A stretch of 64,000 bases of DNA from Sphingopyxis sp. USTB-05 (GCF_023822045.1 NZ_CP084712.1:3472001-3536000); one strand, 5' to 3'; shown: positions 28,683 through 38,768, counted from the stretch's first letter. Notes: generated from the letters alone by a model not told the origin. A program made the numbers and translations.

Positions 28683-29650
28683 AGCCAAGCCTCCGCCCGT
28701 TTCGAAGCGGGGACATTGGCGTCGAACCATTGCCGAACGGGGACAAGCGCCGGATGCGCGAGATCGCGTTCGAGCAGCCCCCACATGCGCGGCTGGAAGC
28801 TTTTATAATGCGGCTTGTTGTCGCGTTTCCACAGGCGGACAAAAACGCCGAGAATGCGCGTGTTGCGCTGCGCCGCGAGCGCCCAATAGGCACGCTCGAT
28901 ATCCTGCCCGGTCGCCGTCTGGTAACGCGCCAGCATTGCGGTCTCGACCGCCGGACTCACGTCGCGCCGCGCATCTTCGAGCACCGAGGCGAGGTCATAG
29001 GCGGGATGCCCAACGAGCGCGTCCTGAAAATCGAGCAGGCCATAGTGCGCGATGCCGTCCTTGCCCGGTACGAGCATGATATTTTCGGCATGATAGTCGC
29101 GCAGCACGGTTACCCTGGGCAAACCGTCCTGTTCGACCGGCGTCAGCACCTCGGCCCAGGCAGCGCGAAACGCATCGCGATCGACCTCGATATCCAGTGC
29201 CGGACAATACCAGTCGCTGAACAGCATCACCTCGTCGAGCCATTGCTCCAACCCATGTACCGGCAGTCCGTCCATCGGCGGCCGCGCATGCAGATGCACG
29301 AGCAGGTCGGTAACGCCCGCATAATAGTCAGCCTCGGTGTGCGGCGCCTCGTCGACCGTCTCACGCAGCCGCACATCGCCGAAATCGTCGATCAGCAGCA
29401 GGCCCTGCTCCAGATCGCGCGCGAGAATCGTCGGCGCGGTCAGTCCCTGTTCGCACAGAAATTCGGCAACCGCGATGAACGGGCGCGGGTCTTCATGCGG
29501 CGGCGGCGCATCCATCAGCACTGCCTGCCGCCCCTTATCGACGACACGGAAATAGCGGCGGAAGGACGCATCGCCGGCGAGCGGCAAAATCTGGGCATCG
29601 CCCCAGCCATGCGCGGCAAGAAAGGCGGGCGCGTGGGCGGGCGGAATCAT
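28679..29650 (-). CDS. amgK: N-acetylmuramate/N-acetylglucosamine kinase (aminoglycoside phosphotransferase fold)
   Basis: 323 aa kinase of the APH superfamily. The Brenner-type catalytic loop is LRDYHAENIM, and the metal-binding DFG-like segment is YGLLDFQDALVGHPAYDLAS. The nucleotide-binding strand is LPLAGDASFRRYFRV. Known AmgK enzymes phosphorylate the anomeric OH of MurNAc/GlcNAc released in wall recycling, and AmgK-MurU together regenerate UDP-MurNAc and confer fosfomycin tolerance. The ATG at 29650 overlaps the tsaE stop (ATGA), which fixes the start. Two ATGs further upstream lie within tsaE. Confidence 0.9.
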   Translation of the reverse strand: MIPPAHAPAFLAAHGWGDAQILPLAGDASFRRYFRVVDKGRQAVLMDAPPPHEDPRPFIAVAEFLCEQGLTAPTILARDLEQGLLLIDDFGDVRLRETVDEAPHTEADYYAGVTDLLVHLHARPPMDGLPVHGLEQWLDEVMLFSDWYCPALDIEVDRDAFRAAWAEVLTPVEQDGLPRVTVLRDYHAENIMLVPGKDGIAHYGLLDFQDALVGHPAYDLASVLEDARRDVSPAVETAMLARYQTATGQDIERAYWALAAQRNTRILGVFVRLWKRDNKPHYKSFQPRMWGLLERDLAHPALVPVRQWFDANVPASKRAEAWL

Positions 29651-30099
29651 GGGAGCGGCCATCTTGCTCCCCAAGCCGCAGGCACATCGGCTGTCAAGAC
29701 GCGCGCGTCACCTTCACCCGAAATCCGGAGCAGCAGCGCCCCGGGCCAGCCGTCTTCGCCCAGTCGCTCGGGCCATTCGATCAGCAGCGCTCCGTCATAA
29801 AGATAATCGTCGAGGCCAAGTTCGATCAGTTCATGCGCATCCTCGATCCGGTACAAATCGACATGCGCGATGGGCAGGTCGACTTCGGGCGGCGCATAGG
29901 GTTGGACGATCGCAAAAGTCGGACTTGGCGCCTCACCGGCCAACCCCCGCTCCTTCAGCATCGCACGCGCCAGCGTCGTCTTGCCCGCGCCGAGATCGCC
30001 CGATAGCAAAATGACATCGCCGGGCCGCAACGCCGCACCGATCGCCGCGCCGATCCGCTCGGCCTCGCCCAGGTCATATTGCGTGGAGAAGTTCGTCAT
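29647..30099 (-). CDS. tsaE: tRNA threonylcarbamoyladenosine biosynthesis ATPase TsaE
   Basis: 150 aa P-loop protein required with TsaB/C/D for the t6A37 modification of ANN-decoding tRNAs. Walker A is GDLGAGKTT at about 34-42, and the family-specific SPTFAIVQPY and HVDLYRIED stretches follow. The C-terminus has the LLIEWPERLG segment. Start and stop both lie in ATGA overlaps, with divL upstream and amgK downstream. Confidence 0.95.
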   Translation of the reverse strand: MTNFSTQYDLGEAERIGAAIGAALRPGDVILLSGDLGAGKTTLARAMLKERGLAGEAPSPTFAIVQPYAPPEVDLPIAHVDLYRIEDAHELIELGLDDYLYDGALLIEWPERLGEDGWPGALLLRISGEGDARVLTADVPAAWGARWPLP

Positions 30100-32459
30100 G
30101 CGCCGCGCGGCAGACTGATGCGCACGAGCGTGCCCTGCCCCTGCTCGCTCACCACTTCCATCGTCCCGCCATGCGCCGCAACGAGCTGCCGCGCAAGCGC
30201 GAGGCCGATGCCGCCCGTCGCGGTGCCCCCCTGTTGCCCCTTGGCGACCGCAACGGCCGTCTCGGGCATCCCGGGGCCATTGTCGGACACGATGATGTCG
30301 ATCCCCCGCGCATCGCCATCGGCATGCAGCAGCACGCGTCCGCCGGATTTACGCGACGGCGCGGTAAAGCGAACCGCGTTGTCGAGCAATCCTGCGACGA
30401 GGCGCGACAGGCGCGGCGCATCGCCGTCGATCTGGCCGAGGTTTGCGGAGATGTTACCCACCAGCTCGACCTTCTCGCTATCGGCAAAGGCTTTGGCGTC
30501 GGCCAGCGCATCTTGCAGCAGCCCACGGATATCGACCGGCATACGCTCGACCGCAAGCGTCCCCGCCTCACCCTGTGCCAGGTCCAGCACATTGTCGATC
30601 TGGCGCCCGAGCACGCCGACCGAATCCATGATCGCATCGATATAGGCGCGCTGCTGGTCGCCGAGTTTGCCGGCATAGCCCGCCTGCAACATCTCGCCGA
30701 AGCCGCCGATCGAGGTCAGCGGCGTCCGCAGTTCGTAACTCATCCGCGACAGGAAAGCGGTCTTCGACTTGTCGGCCGCTTCAAGCGCCTCGTTGCGTTC
30801 GCGCAGCGCGCCTTCCATTTTCCGGCTCGCGGTGATGTCGAGCATGATGAGCAGCGCATTGCCGTCTGGCAGCGGGATCGATGCAAAATCGAAATGGCGC
30901 CCGTCGGCGAACCGGACTTCTCCGACGCGTTGCTGCCGTTCGAGCGTCGCGGCGCGGATGACCTCCTGCACGATGCTGATCTGGTTCGGTTTCGCGAGCC
31001 GGTCGGCCAGCCCGCCCATCAACGCGTCGACTCTCGGGTGCGCCGCAAGCGTCGGCTCGTCGATGCCCCAAAGGCGGCGGAACCGCTGGTTCCACAGATG
31101 CAGCCGCCCGTCGGGCGCGAACACGGCGACCGCCTCGAACAGATTGTCGAAGGTCGCAGTACGAACTCGCAGCAATGTATCGCGCGCGCCCGCAAGCTGC
31201 ACCTGCTCGGTCTTGTCCTCGGCGATCAGCAGCAGGCCGCCATCGGGGGTAGGTTGCGCAACGACGTGAAGGTGCGTGCCGTCGCGCAGCAACCAATCCT
31301 CTTCGCTCGCCTCGGCCTGCGCGAACCAGTCGACATGCGCCTGGCGCCATTCGGGATAGTTGCGCACCTCGGGCGTCCGCCCGCCCTCGCGCCAGGCGTC
31401 GAGCAGCCGCGCGAACGGAAGCGCTTCCGCGACATCGTCGGCTTCCAGCGCGAACAACCGGCGGAACGGCAGATTGGCAAAGCTCAGGCCCTGATCGGGA
31501 CCGAATTGCGCGACCGCCGCTGACAAACGGTCGAGCAATTCACGCTGCGTATCGACAAAGCGGCGATGCGCACCGCGTTCGGTTTCGAGTTCCTGAATGT
31601 CGATCGCATAGCCCGCAACACCGATCACGCGCCCGCCCTCGGGCGCCAGCGGCACATCGACGACGCGCATGATGCGGCGCTCGCCCTGGATCGTTACCGG
31701 GATCGTACGCATTTGCGCCGAACCCGCCACGCGCGCTTCGTCGGCGGCTTCGGCGGCGCTGATCCCCGCGACGGTCTCGCACAGCTCGATTCCGCCGTCG
31801 ATCACCGCGGTCGCGCTCTTCGCTTCGACCGCGCGGACATAGGCATTATTCACCAATGCGAGATTGAGGTCGGTGTCGCGGAACCACATCGGAAAGGGCG
31901 CGGCCTCGATCAGTCCCGACAGTGCCTCGAAGGCCGCCATCGCTTCGCCGCGCTCGCGGCGTGCGTGCGCAAGCGCCTGCTGCCCATCGGTCGCATCGCT
32001 CAGCCACAGCAATACGCCGCCCGGTCCGCCGACCGCCTGCGGTGCAGCGGCCCCATGAACGATAATCGTGCGGCTGCTGCCGTCGGGCTTCAGGCTCAGC
32101 GAGAACGGCTTGGCGCCCCGTTGCGCTCCCAGGATCGCCTGGCGCAGCGCGTCGTGAGCAGCGGCATCGAGCCCGCTTCCCAATCCGCGCAGTTCATCAA
32201 AATTTCGCGGCCCACGGTCCAGCCCGAGCCAGCGTCCAAGCCGCTCGCTAGCCTCGATCCGCCAGTCGGCCCGCACAATCACGGGAAGCTGGGGTGACGC
32301 CTCGACGAGGCTCGCCAGGCGCTCGGCCTGCCCGGCGACGAATGCCGAGCGGCGCTGCATCGCGATCCCACGCACCGTAGCCCACACGCCGGCGATGAAC
32401 CACAGCGCCGCGAACAGGCCGAGGGCGAACAAAAGCTCCGGGGAAAGCGATCCGCTCAT
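30096..32459 (-). CDS. divL: DivL-like PAS sensor pseudokinase with Tyr in place of the phospho-acceptor His
   Basis: 787 aa membrane-anchored protein with histidine-kinase architecture. One transmembrane helix lies at about 8-28, followed by three or four PAS-type repeats (about 50-160, 180-290, 320-420, 430-545). The DHp helix and a C-terminal HATPase_c domain (N-box LLDNAVRFT, G1 DNGPGMP, G2 GIGLALA) complete it. The H-box reads FLSRMSYELRTPL, so residue 575 is Tyr where kinases have His. This is the hallmark of Caulobacter DivL (Tyr550, 769 aa), which steers the CckA-ChpT-CtrA relay. The call rests on this residue, the layout and the length. The next gene is tsaE (ATGA overlap). The CtrA connection is inferred from Caulobacter and not shown here. 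Confidence 0.87.
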   Translation of the reverse strand: MSGSLSPELLFALGLFAALWFIAGVWATVRGIAMQRRSAFVAGQAERLASLVEASPQLPVIVRADWRIEASERLGRWLGLDRGPRNFDELRGLGSGLDAAAHDALRQAILGAQRGAKPFSLSLKPDGSSRTIIVHGAAAPQAVGGPGGVLLWLSDATDGQQALAHARRERGEAMAAFEALSGLIEAAPFPMWFRDTDLNLALVNNAYVRAVEAKSATAVIDGGIELCETVAGISAAEAADEARVAGSAQMRTIPVTIQGERRIMRVVDVPLAPEGGRVIGVAGYAIDIQELETERGAHRRFVDTQRELLDRLSAAVAQFGPDQGLSFANLPFRRLFALEADDVAEALPFARLLDAWREGGRTPEVRNYPEWRQAHVDWFAQAEASEEDWLLRDGTHLHVVAQPTPDGGLLLIAEDKTEQVQLAGARDTLLRVRTATFDNLFEAVAVFAPDGRLHLWNQRFRRLWGIDEPTLAAHPRVDALMGGLADRLAKPNQISIVQEVIRAATLERQQRVGEVRFADGRHFDFASIPLPDGNALLIMLDITASRKMEGALRERNEALEAADKSKTAFLSRMSYELRTPLTSIGGFGEMLQAGYAGKLGDQQRAYIDAIMDSVGVLGRQIDNVLDLAQGEAGTLAVERMPVDIRGLLQDALADAKAFADSEKVELVGNISANLGQIDGDAPRLSRLVAGLLDNAVRFTAPSRKSGGRVLLHADGDARGIDIIVSDNGPGMPETAVAVAKGQQGGTATGGIGLALARQLVAAHGGTMEVVSEQGQGTLVRISLPRGA

Positions 32460-32630
32460 CCCGCTTCAAATCCACCTTTGTCCGAATATCCCGCGCGCAT
32501 GATCGCCTGCCCTAAAGACGATGGAGTCATGTTTCAATCGCATGTCATACGGATCGGCGCGCCGCATCGTCCGATGGGCGCGCCGTCCACAGTTTTCTAT
32601 CGGTCGAAAGAGGGGCCAGCCCTCGTCCGA

Positions 32631-34046
<1,416 letters not shown>

Positions 34047-34439
34047 GGGGGATTCTCCATATTGCTATTCGACCGCAGGCGAGCGGCCACGAAATTATCG
34101 TGCGCGCCCTAGCCGAAACACCGCCGCCGATCAAATATAAACTTTTCTTTATATCGCATATGGGAACCGCCTCGACGCCCGACTGCCGACACGCGAATCG
34201 GCGCGCAAAATGCACGCACCCCCAGAAAAAAATTTTGCCGGCCGCAATTGTGACAATCCGTGCCGCCCAATTGTGACACGGAGTCGCGGAGCCCAAGATT
34301 CTGAAAATCCTGACTTATAATGCGCCTTGCGTTTAGCTTAATTCGATATTGTGACAACAGTGTTACAAACCCCCGAAAATATTGACTTTTCCTGCGCTGC
34401 GCGAGAAAATCGGTGAAAGTTTTCGGGGAGATACGAAAG
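34047..34439. other. Divergent regulatory region between ahcY and the TPR gene
   Basis: 393 bp with no gene, clearly lower in GC than its neighbours. It contains the ATATAAA palindrome (34135-34154), two direct AATTGTGACA repeats (34246-34255, 34269-34278), a third related TTGTGACA-ACAG-TGTTACAA imperfect palindrome around 34349-34368, and a run of A/T at 34225-34235. Both flanking genes start here. Confidence 0.6.
34135..34154. promoter_or_regulatory. Candidate ArsR-type (SahR-like) operator of ahcY
   Basis: ATATAAA-CTTTTC-TTTATAT, 7 bp perfect arms, 88 bp before the ahcY GTG. AT-rich palindromes of this kind in front of SAM-cycle genes are bound by the ArsR-family regulator SahR in several proteobacteria. 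The assignment is by resemblance only. No such regulator gene is in the window. Confidence 0.4.
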
Positions 34440-34838
34440 ATGAAAAAAATTCTGCTGCCGCTCTTTGCCCTGGCTTTCGCAAGCCCTGTCGCGGCGCAAT
34501 CGATCGTCGTCGTGACCGCTGCGCAGCCCGATTCGGACGCGCTGCCGGTCGCCTTTGCCGAGTTGAAGGCAGGCGAAAACCGCGCCGCGGTCGACAAGCT
34601 TATCGGGGAAACGACGCTCGACGCGCGCGACCCGTCACGCCTCATCAATCTGGGTACCGCTTACGCTCGTCTGGGTCGCACCGTCGAAGCCGCCGCAGCC
34701 TATGACACCGCGATCGGCAGTCCGATCCGCTACGACGTCGAACTCGCGAACGGCGACTATGTCGACTCGCGCTGGGCCGCGCGCACGGCACTCGCAAACC
34801 TCAATCAGGGCAAACCGCTGCTCGCATTGGCTCGATAA
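34440..34838 (+). CDS. Small exported TPR-like protein
   Basis: 132 aa. A cleavable signal peptide (MKKILLPLFALAFASPVAAQS) is followed by a TPR-like helical pair: LPVAFAELKAGENRAAVDKLIGE and DPSRLINLGTAYARLGRTVEAAAAYDTAI. It ends with the YVDSRWAARTALANLNQG stretch seen in sphingomonad tetratricopeptide proteins. GGGGAGA lies about 8 bases before the ATG at 34440. An in-frame ATG at 34413 would spoil the signal. The function is unknown. Export and protein-protein interaction are inferred from the architecture. The promoter region carries repeated AATTGTGACA boxes. Confidence 0.82.
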   Translation: MKKILLPLFALAFASPVAAQSIVVVTAAQPDSDALPVAFAELKAGENRAAVDKLIGETTLDARDPSRLINLGTAYARLGRTVEAAAAYDTAIGSPIRYDVELANGDYVDSRWAARTALANLNQGKPLLALAR

Positions 34839-34852
34839 AAGAAACAAGGAAG

Positions 34853-34931
34853 CGTCGCCCCCGCGGAGGCGGGAGCCGCGGGAGGCCTTAACGCTACACC
34901 GATAACGACCCCCGCCTTCGCGGGGGCGACG
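34853..34931. repeat. Palindromic repeat, second family (CGTCGCCCCCGC type)
   Basis: Arms CGTCGCCCCCGCGGAGGCGGG and the inverse of CCCCGCCTTCGCGGGGGCGACG (20 of 21 positions agree), with a 35 bp loop. It lies between convergent genes and could serve as a bidirectional terminator. Confidence 0.75.
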
Positions 34932-34943
34932 GCTAGCTGGAGC

Positions 34944-35507
34944 TTAGGCCTCGCCGCCTTCTGTCGTCAGCAAGCGGGCGTCCACTCCCGCTTCGGCAAA
35001 CGCCGCCTGCCACCGTTCGGCGGGCGGCGTTTCGAATAGCAGGCCGTCGCTGCCCGGCGTTACGTGCCAGCCATGGCGAACGAGCTCGCTTTCGAGTTGC
35101 CCCGGCGACCATCCCGCATAGCCCAGCGCCACCAGCCAGCGCGACGGGCCACGCCCCTCGCCGATCGCGCGCAATATGTCATGCGAACTCGATACCATCC
35201 AGCGATCGCCAACCTGTACGGCCTCCTGCCCACCCCAATCGCGGCTGTGCAGCACAAAACCGCGCGACGGCTCGACGGGTCCGCCAAGGAAAACCGGCTG
35301 GTCGAGCGGAACCTCATGTTCGATTTCGAGCTGGTCGAGCACCGCGCCGACGGTCATCCCGTCGATCGGCTCGCCGATGCCGATCCCCATCGCGCCCTCT
35401 TCGTCATGGCTGATCATCGCGATCACCGAATGCTCGAAACGGGGATCGCCGATGCCCGGCAGCGCAAGCAGCAGCTGGCCGGTGAACCAGGTGGGGTCTG
35501 TGCTCAT
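34944..35507 (-). CDS. YqgE/AlgH family protein (UPF0301)
   Basis: 187 aa protein of the DUF179 family. The N-terminal WFTGQLLLALPGIGDPRFEHSVI and the middle segments NGxxG-like GAMGIGIGEP, VFLGGPVEPSRGFVLHS and the C-terminal ALGYAGWSPGQLESEL are the standard conserved blocks. No enzymatic activity is established. AlgH in Pseudomonas was linked to alginate regulation, and E. coli YqgE has no firm role. The start MSTDP at 35507 gives the usual family length. The longer ORF to 35714 overlaps the divergent peroxiredoxin gene. Confidence 0.9.
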   Translation of the reverse strand: MSTDPTWFTGQLLLALPGIGDPRFEHSVIAMISHDEEGAMGIGIGEPIDGMTVGAVLDQLEIEHEVPLDQPVFLGGPVEPSRGFVLHSRDWGGQEAVQVGDRWMVSSSHDILRAIGEGRGPSRWLVALGYAGWSPGQLESELVRHGWHVTPGSDGLLFETPPAERWQAAFAEAGVDARLLTTEGGEA

Positions 35508-35637
35508 GACGTCACCATGCCTTCTTGCGGCGACATGGTCCAGCTTTTCGATCAATTCGCGCCGCGCGCTTGACTCGCCGTCCGGCACATCCAATGTCAC
35601 CGCCACCAAAATCCCCTCGATGAAAGGATGCCGACCA

Positions 35638-36120
35638 ATGACGATCCAGACCGGAGACAAGCTTCCCGACGCGACCTTCGTAAAGGTCACCGAAAGCGGC
35701 CCCGAACAAGTCACGACCGCCGATTATTTTAAGGGCCGCAAGGTCGCGCTCTTTTCGGTTCCCGGTGCCTTCACCCCGACCTGCTCCGCGAAACACCTGC
35801 CGGGCTTCGTCGACAAGGCCGATGAGCTGAAGGCCAAGGGCGTCGACGAGATCGTCTGCACCGCGGTCAACGACGCTTTTGTGATGGGCGCGTGGGGCAA
35901 GAGCGCCAGCGCGGGCGACAGCGTCACGATGCTCGCCGACGGCAATGGCGCGTTCGCCGAAGCCGTGGGCCTCACCATGGACGGCACCGCCTTCGGCATG
36001 GGCAAGCGCGGCCAGCGTTTCTCGATGATCGTCAACGACGGCGTGGTCGAACAGCTCAACGTCGAAGCGCCGGGCGAATTCAAGGTGTCGAGCGCCGACC
36101 ATATGCTCGAACAGCTCTGA
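35638..36120 (+). CDS. Peroxiredoxin of the Prx5 / AhpE-like (glutaredoxin-type) family
   Basis: 160 aa thiol peroxidase. The peroxidatic Cys49 is in PGAFTPTCSAKH, the Prx5 signature. SVPGAFTPTCS also keeps the Pro and Thr that activate the thiol. No obvious conserved resolving Cys is placed as in 2-Cys enzymes (Cys in EIVCTAVND may serve). Such proteins reduce hydrogen peroxide and organic peroxides using glutathione/glutaredoxin. AAAGGA sits 9 bp before the ATG at 35638. Transcribed divergently from the yqgE-type gene. Confidence 0.93.
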   Translation: MTIQTGDKLPDATFVKVTESGPEQVTTADYFKGRKVALFSVPGAFTPTCSAKHLPGFVDKADELKAKGVDEIVCTAVNDAFVMGAWGKSASAGDSVTMLADGNGAFAEAVGLTMDGTAFGMGKRGQRFSMIVNDGVVEQLNVEAPGEFKVSSADHMLEQL

Positions 36121-36131
36121 TTTGTGGGAGG

Positions 36132-36160
36132 GGCGGCGCGGTCGACGCGCCGCCTTCTCC
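36132..36160 (+). terminator. Hairpin after the peroxiredoxin gene
   Basis: GGCGGCGCG-GTCGA-CGCGCCGCC followed by TTCTCC, 12 bp past the stop. The stem is strong but the U-tract is weak. Confidence 0.55.
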
Positions 36161-36164
36161 TTCT

Positions 36165-36240
36165 TCGACACCCGGACTTGATCCGGGGTCCCGCTTCTGC
36201 AACGTCGCTCAGCGGGACCCCAGGTCAAGCCCGGCGCGAC
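36165..36240. repeat. Dispersed palindromic repeat, copy 4 (short form)
   Basis: TCGACACCCGGACTTGATCCGGGGTCCCGC at the left and GCGGGACCCCAGGTCAAGCCCGG at the right with a short 15 bp loop. Same family as copy 2, with the outer GTCAT/ATGAC ends degraded. Confidence 0.75.
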
Positions 36241-36299
36241 GCAATTGGGGGAGGCCGCCCCTCTTCCCTTTTGTCATAATTTCGTGCAACAGCGTCGCG

Positions 36300-37781
36300 A
36301 TGACAGCCAACTCATCGCAAGACAGCACCGATCCCACCGCCCTCGTTGAAGGGATCATCACCGAGCTGCAGGACCGCTTCCGCGCTTCGGTTTCCAATCT
36401 CAAATCTGCCATCGCCGCCTATGTGCACGATCGCACCCTGCCGCCGGCCGACGCCGCCGCGAAGGGTCTGTTCGACTATCCGGCGATCCGCCTGACGACA
36501 ACGGGCGAGCAGCGCGAGGGCCAGAAGGGCCACAATCTCGCTTTCGGCCGCTTCGAGCGTGCAGGCGAGTTCGTCACCACCGTAACGCGCCCCGACCTGT
36601 TTGCCGACTATCTGCGCGAACAGCTCATGCTCCTCGCGCGTCACTATGACATCACGCTCGAGGTGACGCGCACGGGGCAGCAGATCCCCTTCCCCTACGT
36701 GCTCGACGCCAGCGATGGGTCGGACATGGGCGGGGTCACGCCGCTCGAATTGGCCCGCCATTTTCCGACCACGGAACTGGCCGACATCGGCGACGAGCTT
36801 GCCGACGGCCTGTTCGGACAGGACCCCGCGGCATCGCAGCCGCTCGCGCTGTTCGATGCGCTGCGCACTGACTTCAGCCTGGCGCGCCTCCGCCACTATA
36901 CCGGCACTGCGCCCGAGCATTTTCAGCGCTACATTCTCTTCACCAACTACCACCGCTATGTCGACGAGTTCGTCGCCTGGGCAGGGTCGCAGGTGGGGCA
37001 GGGTCGCTATACCGCGCTCGCGGGCGCTGCGGGCCTCTATGTCGACCAACCCGGCGTCAACGCCAGCGCGCTCGTCGCCGACAGCGCCTGGCGCCGGCAC
37101 CAGATGCCCGCCTATCACCTCATCGCGCCCGACGGCGGCGGCATCACGCTGGTCAACATCGGCGTCGGCCCGTCGAACGCAAAGACGATCTGCGACCATC
37201 TCGCGGTGCTCCGTCCGGAGGCCTGGCTGATGATCGGCCACTGCGGCGGCCTTCGTCCCAGCCAGCGTATCGGCGACTATGTTCTCGCCCACGCATATCT
37301 GCGCGACGACCATATCCTCGACGCGGTGCTGCCGGTTGCCATCCCGATCCCGCCGATTGCCGAAGTGCAGGTCGCGCTCGCGACCGCCGCCGAAACGGTG
37401 TCCGGCGCCACCGGCGCCGACCTCAAGAAGCGCATGCGTACCGGCACCGTCGTCACCACCGACGACCGCAACTGGGAGCTGCGCTACACCGACAGCGCGC
37501 TGCGCTTCTCACAATCGCGCGCGATCGGCATCGACATGGAATCGGCAACGATCGCCGCGCAAGGCTATCGCTTCCGTGTCCCCTACGGCACCCTGCTCTG
37601 CGTCAGTGACAAGCCGCTCCACGGCGAACTCAAGCTGCCTGGACAGGCAAACCGCTTCTACGAAGAAGCAATCGCCGCGCATCTTCAGATCGGCATCCGC
37701 GCGTGCGAGACGATGCGCGACGAAGGGGCCAAGCTCCACAGCCGCAAACTGCGCGCTTTCAACGAGCCGCCGTTCCGGTGA
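36300..37781 (+). CDS. amn: AMP nucleosidase
   Basis: 493 aa enzyme that hydrolyses AMP to adenine and ribose-5-phosphate. The N-terminal AMP nucleosidase-specific domain covers about 10-190. The C-terminal phosphorylase fold has ITLVNIGVGPSNAKTICDHL, IGHCGGLRPSQRIGDYVLA and the IDMESATIAAQGYRFRVPYGTLLCVSDKP active-site segment. Length is normal. The ATG at 36300 fits the family N-terminus. An ORF open far upstream in the same frame has no supporting signal. The stop codon overlaps the GTG of the next gene (GTGA), so the SDR gene is translationally coupled. Confidence 0.95.
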   Translation: MTANSSQDSTDPTALVEGIITELQDRFRASVSNLKSAIAAYVHDRTLPPADAAAKGLFDYPAIRLTTTGEQREGQKGHNLAFGRFERAGEFVTTVTRPDLFADYLREQLMLLARHYDITLEVTRTGQQIPFPYVLDASDGSDMGGVTPLELARHFPTTELADIGDELADGLFGQDPAASQPLALFDALRTDFSLARLRHYTGTAPEHFQRYILFTNYHRYVDEFVAWAGSQVGQGRYTALAGAAGLYVDQPGVNASALVADSAWRRHQMPAYHLIAPDGGGITLVNIGVGPSNAKTICDHLAVLRPEAWLMIGHCGGLRPSQRIGDYVLAHAYLRDDHILDAVLPVAIPIPPIAEVQVALATAAETVSGATGADLKKRMRTGTVVTTDDRNWELRYTDSALRFSQSRAIGIDMESATIAAQGYRFRVPYGTLLCVSDKPLHGELKLPGQANRFYEEAIAAHLQIGIRACETMRDEGAKLHSRKLRAFNEPPFR

Positions 37782-38548
37782 GCGGGGCGCCGCTGTCGCG
37801 CTCGGTCGCAGGCCGCGTCGCCATCGTCACCGGTGCGGCGAGCGGCATGGGCCGCGCGACCGCGCTGCTGCTGGCGAGCGAAGGCGCGAAGGTCGCAGTG
37901 ACGGATCTCGACCTCGCCGCATGCGAGGCCGTCGCCGCCGAAGCCGGCCCGAACGCCAAGGCCTTCGCACTGGACGTCGCCGAAGGCGAGGCGATCAAGG
38001 CGACCGTCGCCGCCATCGCCGCGCATTTTGGTGGCATCGACATCCTCATCAACAACGCCGGCGTCTCCAGCTTCGCCCCGCTTGACGCGGAGGATGACTA
38101 TGAGGCGATCTGGCACCGCGCCCTCGCGGTGATGCTGACCGCGCATCAGCGCATGGTCCGCTCCGCGCTGCCATTCCTCCGCAAAAGCGACGCTGCGCGC
38201 ATCGTCAACATTGCCTCGACCGAAGGCCTGGGTGCAACGCCGGGCGACACACCATATGTCGCGGCAAAGTCGGGTGTCGTCGGCCTCACCCGCGGCCTCG
38301 CGGTCGATCTTGGCAAGGACGGGATCACGGTCAACTGCATCTGCCCCGGCCCGATCCGCACCGGCATGACCGACAAGGTCCCGGAAGAAGACAAGGCCGT
38401 TTTCGCAAGACGCCGCACCGCGCTCCGCCGCTATGGCGAACCTGAAGAAGTAGCGCATATGACACTCAGCCTCGTGCTGCCCGCCGCAAGCTATATCACC
38501 GGCGCGGTAATCCCCGTCGACGGCGGGCTGATGGCGCGGAACGCCTGA
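37778..38548 (+). CDS. Short-chain dehydrogenase/reductase
   Basis: 256 aa classical SDR. The NAD(P)-binding TGAASGMG is at about 18-25, the structural NNAG is in ILINNAGVSS, and the Ser-Tyr-Lys triad is in NIASTEG...PYVAAKSG. The C-terminus SYITGAVIPVDGGLMARNA is typical of the 3-oxoacyl reductase-like group. The start codon is the GTG at 37778 inside the amn stop (GTGA). A longer ORF from 37703 would run through amn. The substrate is not apparent, and the coupling with an AMP nucleosidase is unusual enough not to predict it. Confidence 0.92.
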   Translation: MSGAPLSRSVAGRVAIVTGAASGMGRATALLLASEGAKVAVTDLDLAACEAVAAEAGPNAKAFALDVAEGEAIKATVAAIAAHFGGIDILINNAGVSSFAPLDAEDDYEAIWHRALAVMLTAHQRMVRSALPFLRKSDAARIVNIASTEGLGATPGDTPYVAAKSGVVGLTRGLAVDLGKDGITVNCICPGPIRTGMTDKVPEEDKAVFARRRTALRRYGEPEEVAHMTLSLVLPAASYITGAVIPVDGGLMARNA

Positions 38549-38592
38549 GGGACTGCTTTGGGGTGGCGAGCGGACATCCCGTCCCCCACTTC

Positions 38593-38683
38593 CGTCATCC
38601 CGGGCTTGACCCGGGATCCCGCTTTTTGACGCATTCACTGGCTTCAGCCTCAAGCGGGACCCCGGATCAAGTCCGGGGTGACG
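38593..38683. repeat. Dispersed palindromic repeat, copy 5
   Basis: CGTCATCCCGGGCTTGACCC...GGATCAAGTCCGGGGTGACG with inner GGGATCCCGCTTTTTG / CAAGCGGGACCCC arms. One of the best-preserved copies. Confidence 0.9.
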
Positions 38684-38768
38684 AGGATGTGGAGGGCAGC
38701 AACTGGTCGATTGCGCCTCATCCGCAAGATGGCCTATGGCCACCGGCGGTGAACGAAAAGGGAAAACA

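Noticed and set aside
34047..34134. SAH riboswitch before ahcY
   Set aside because: I looked for the conserved SAH aptamer stems in the leader and could not find them. The palindromic operator is a better explanation.
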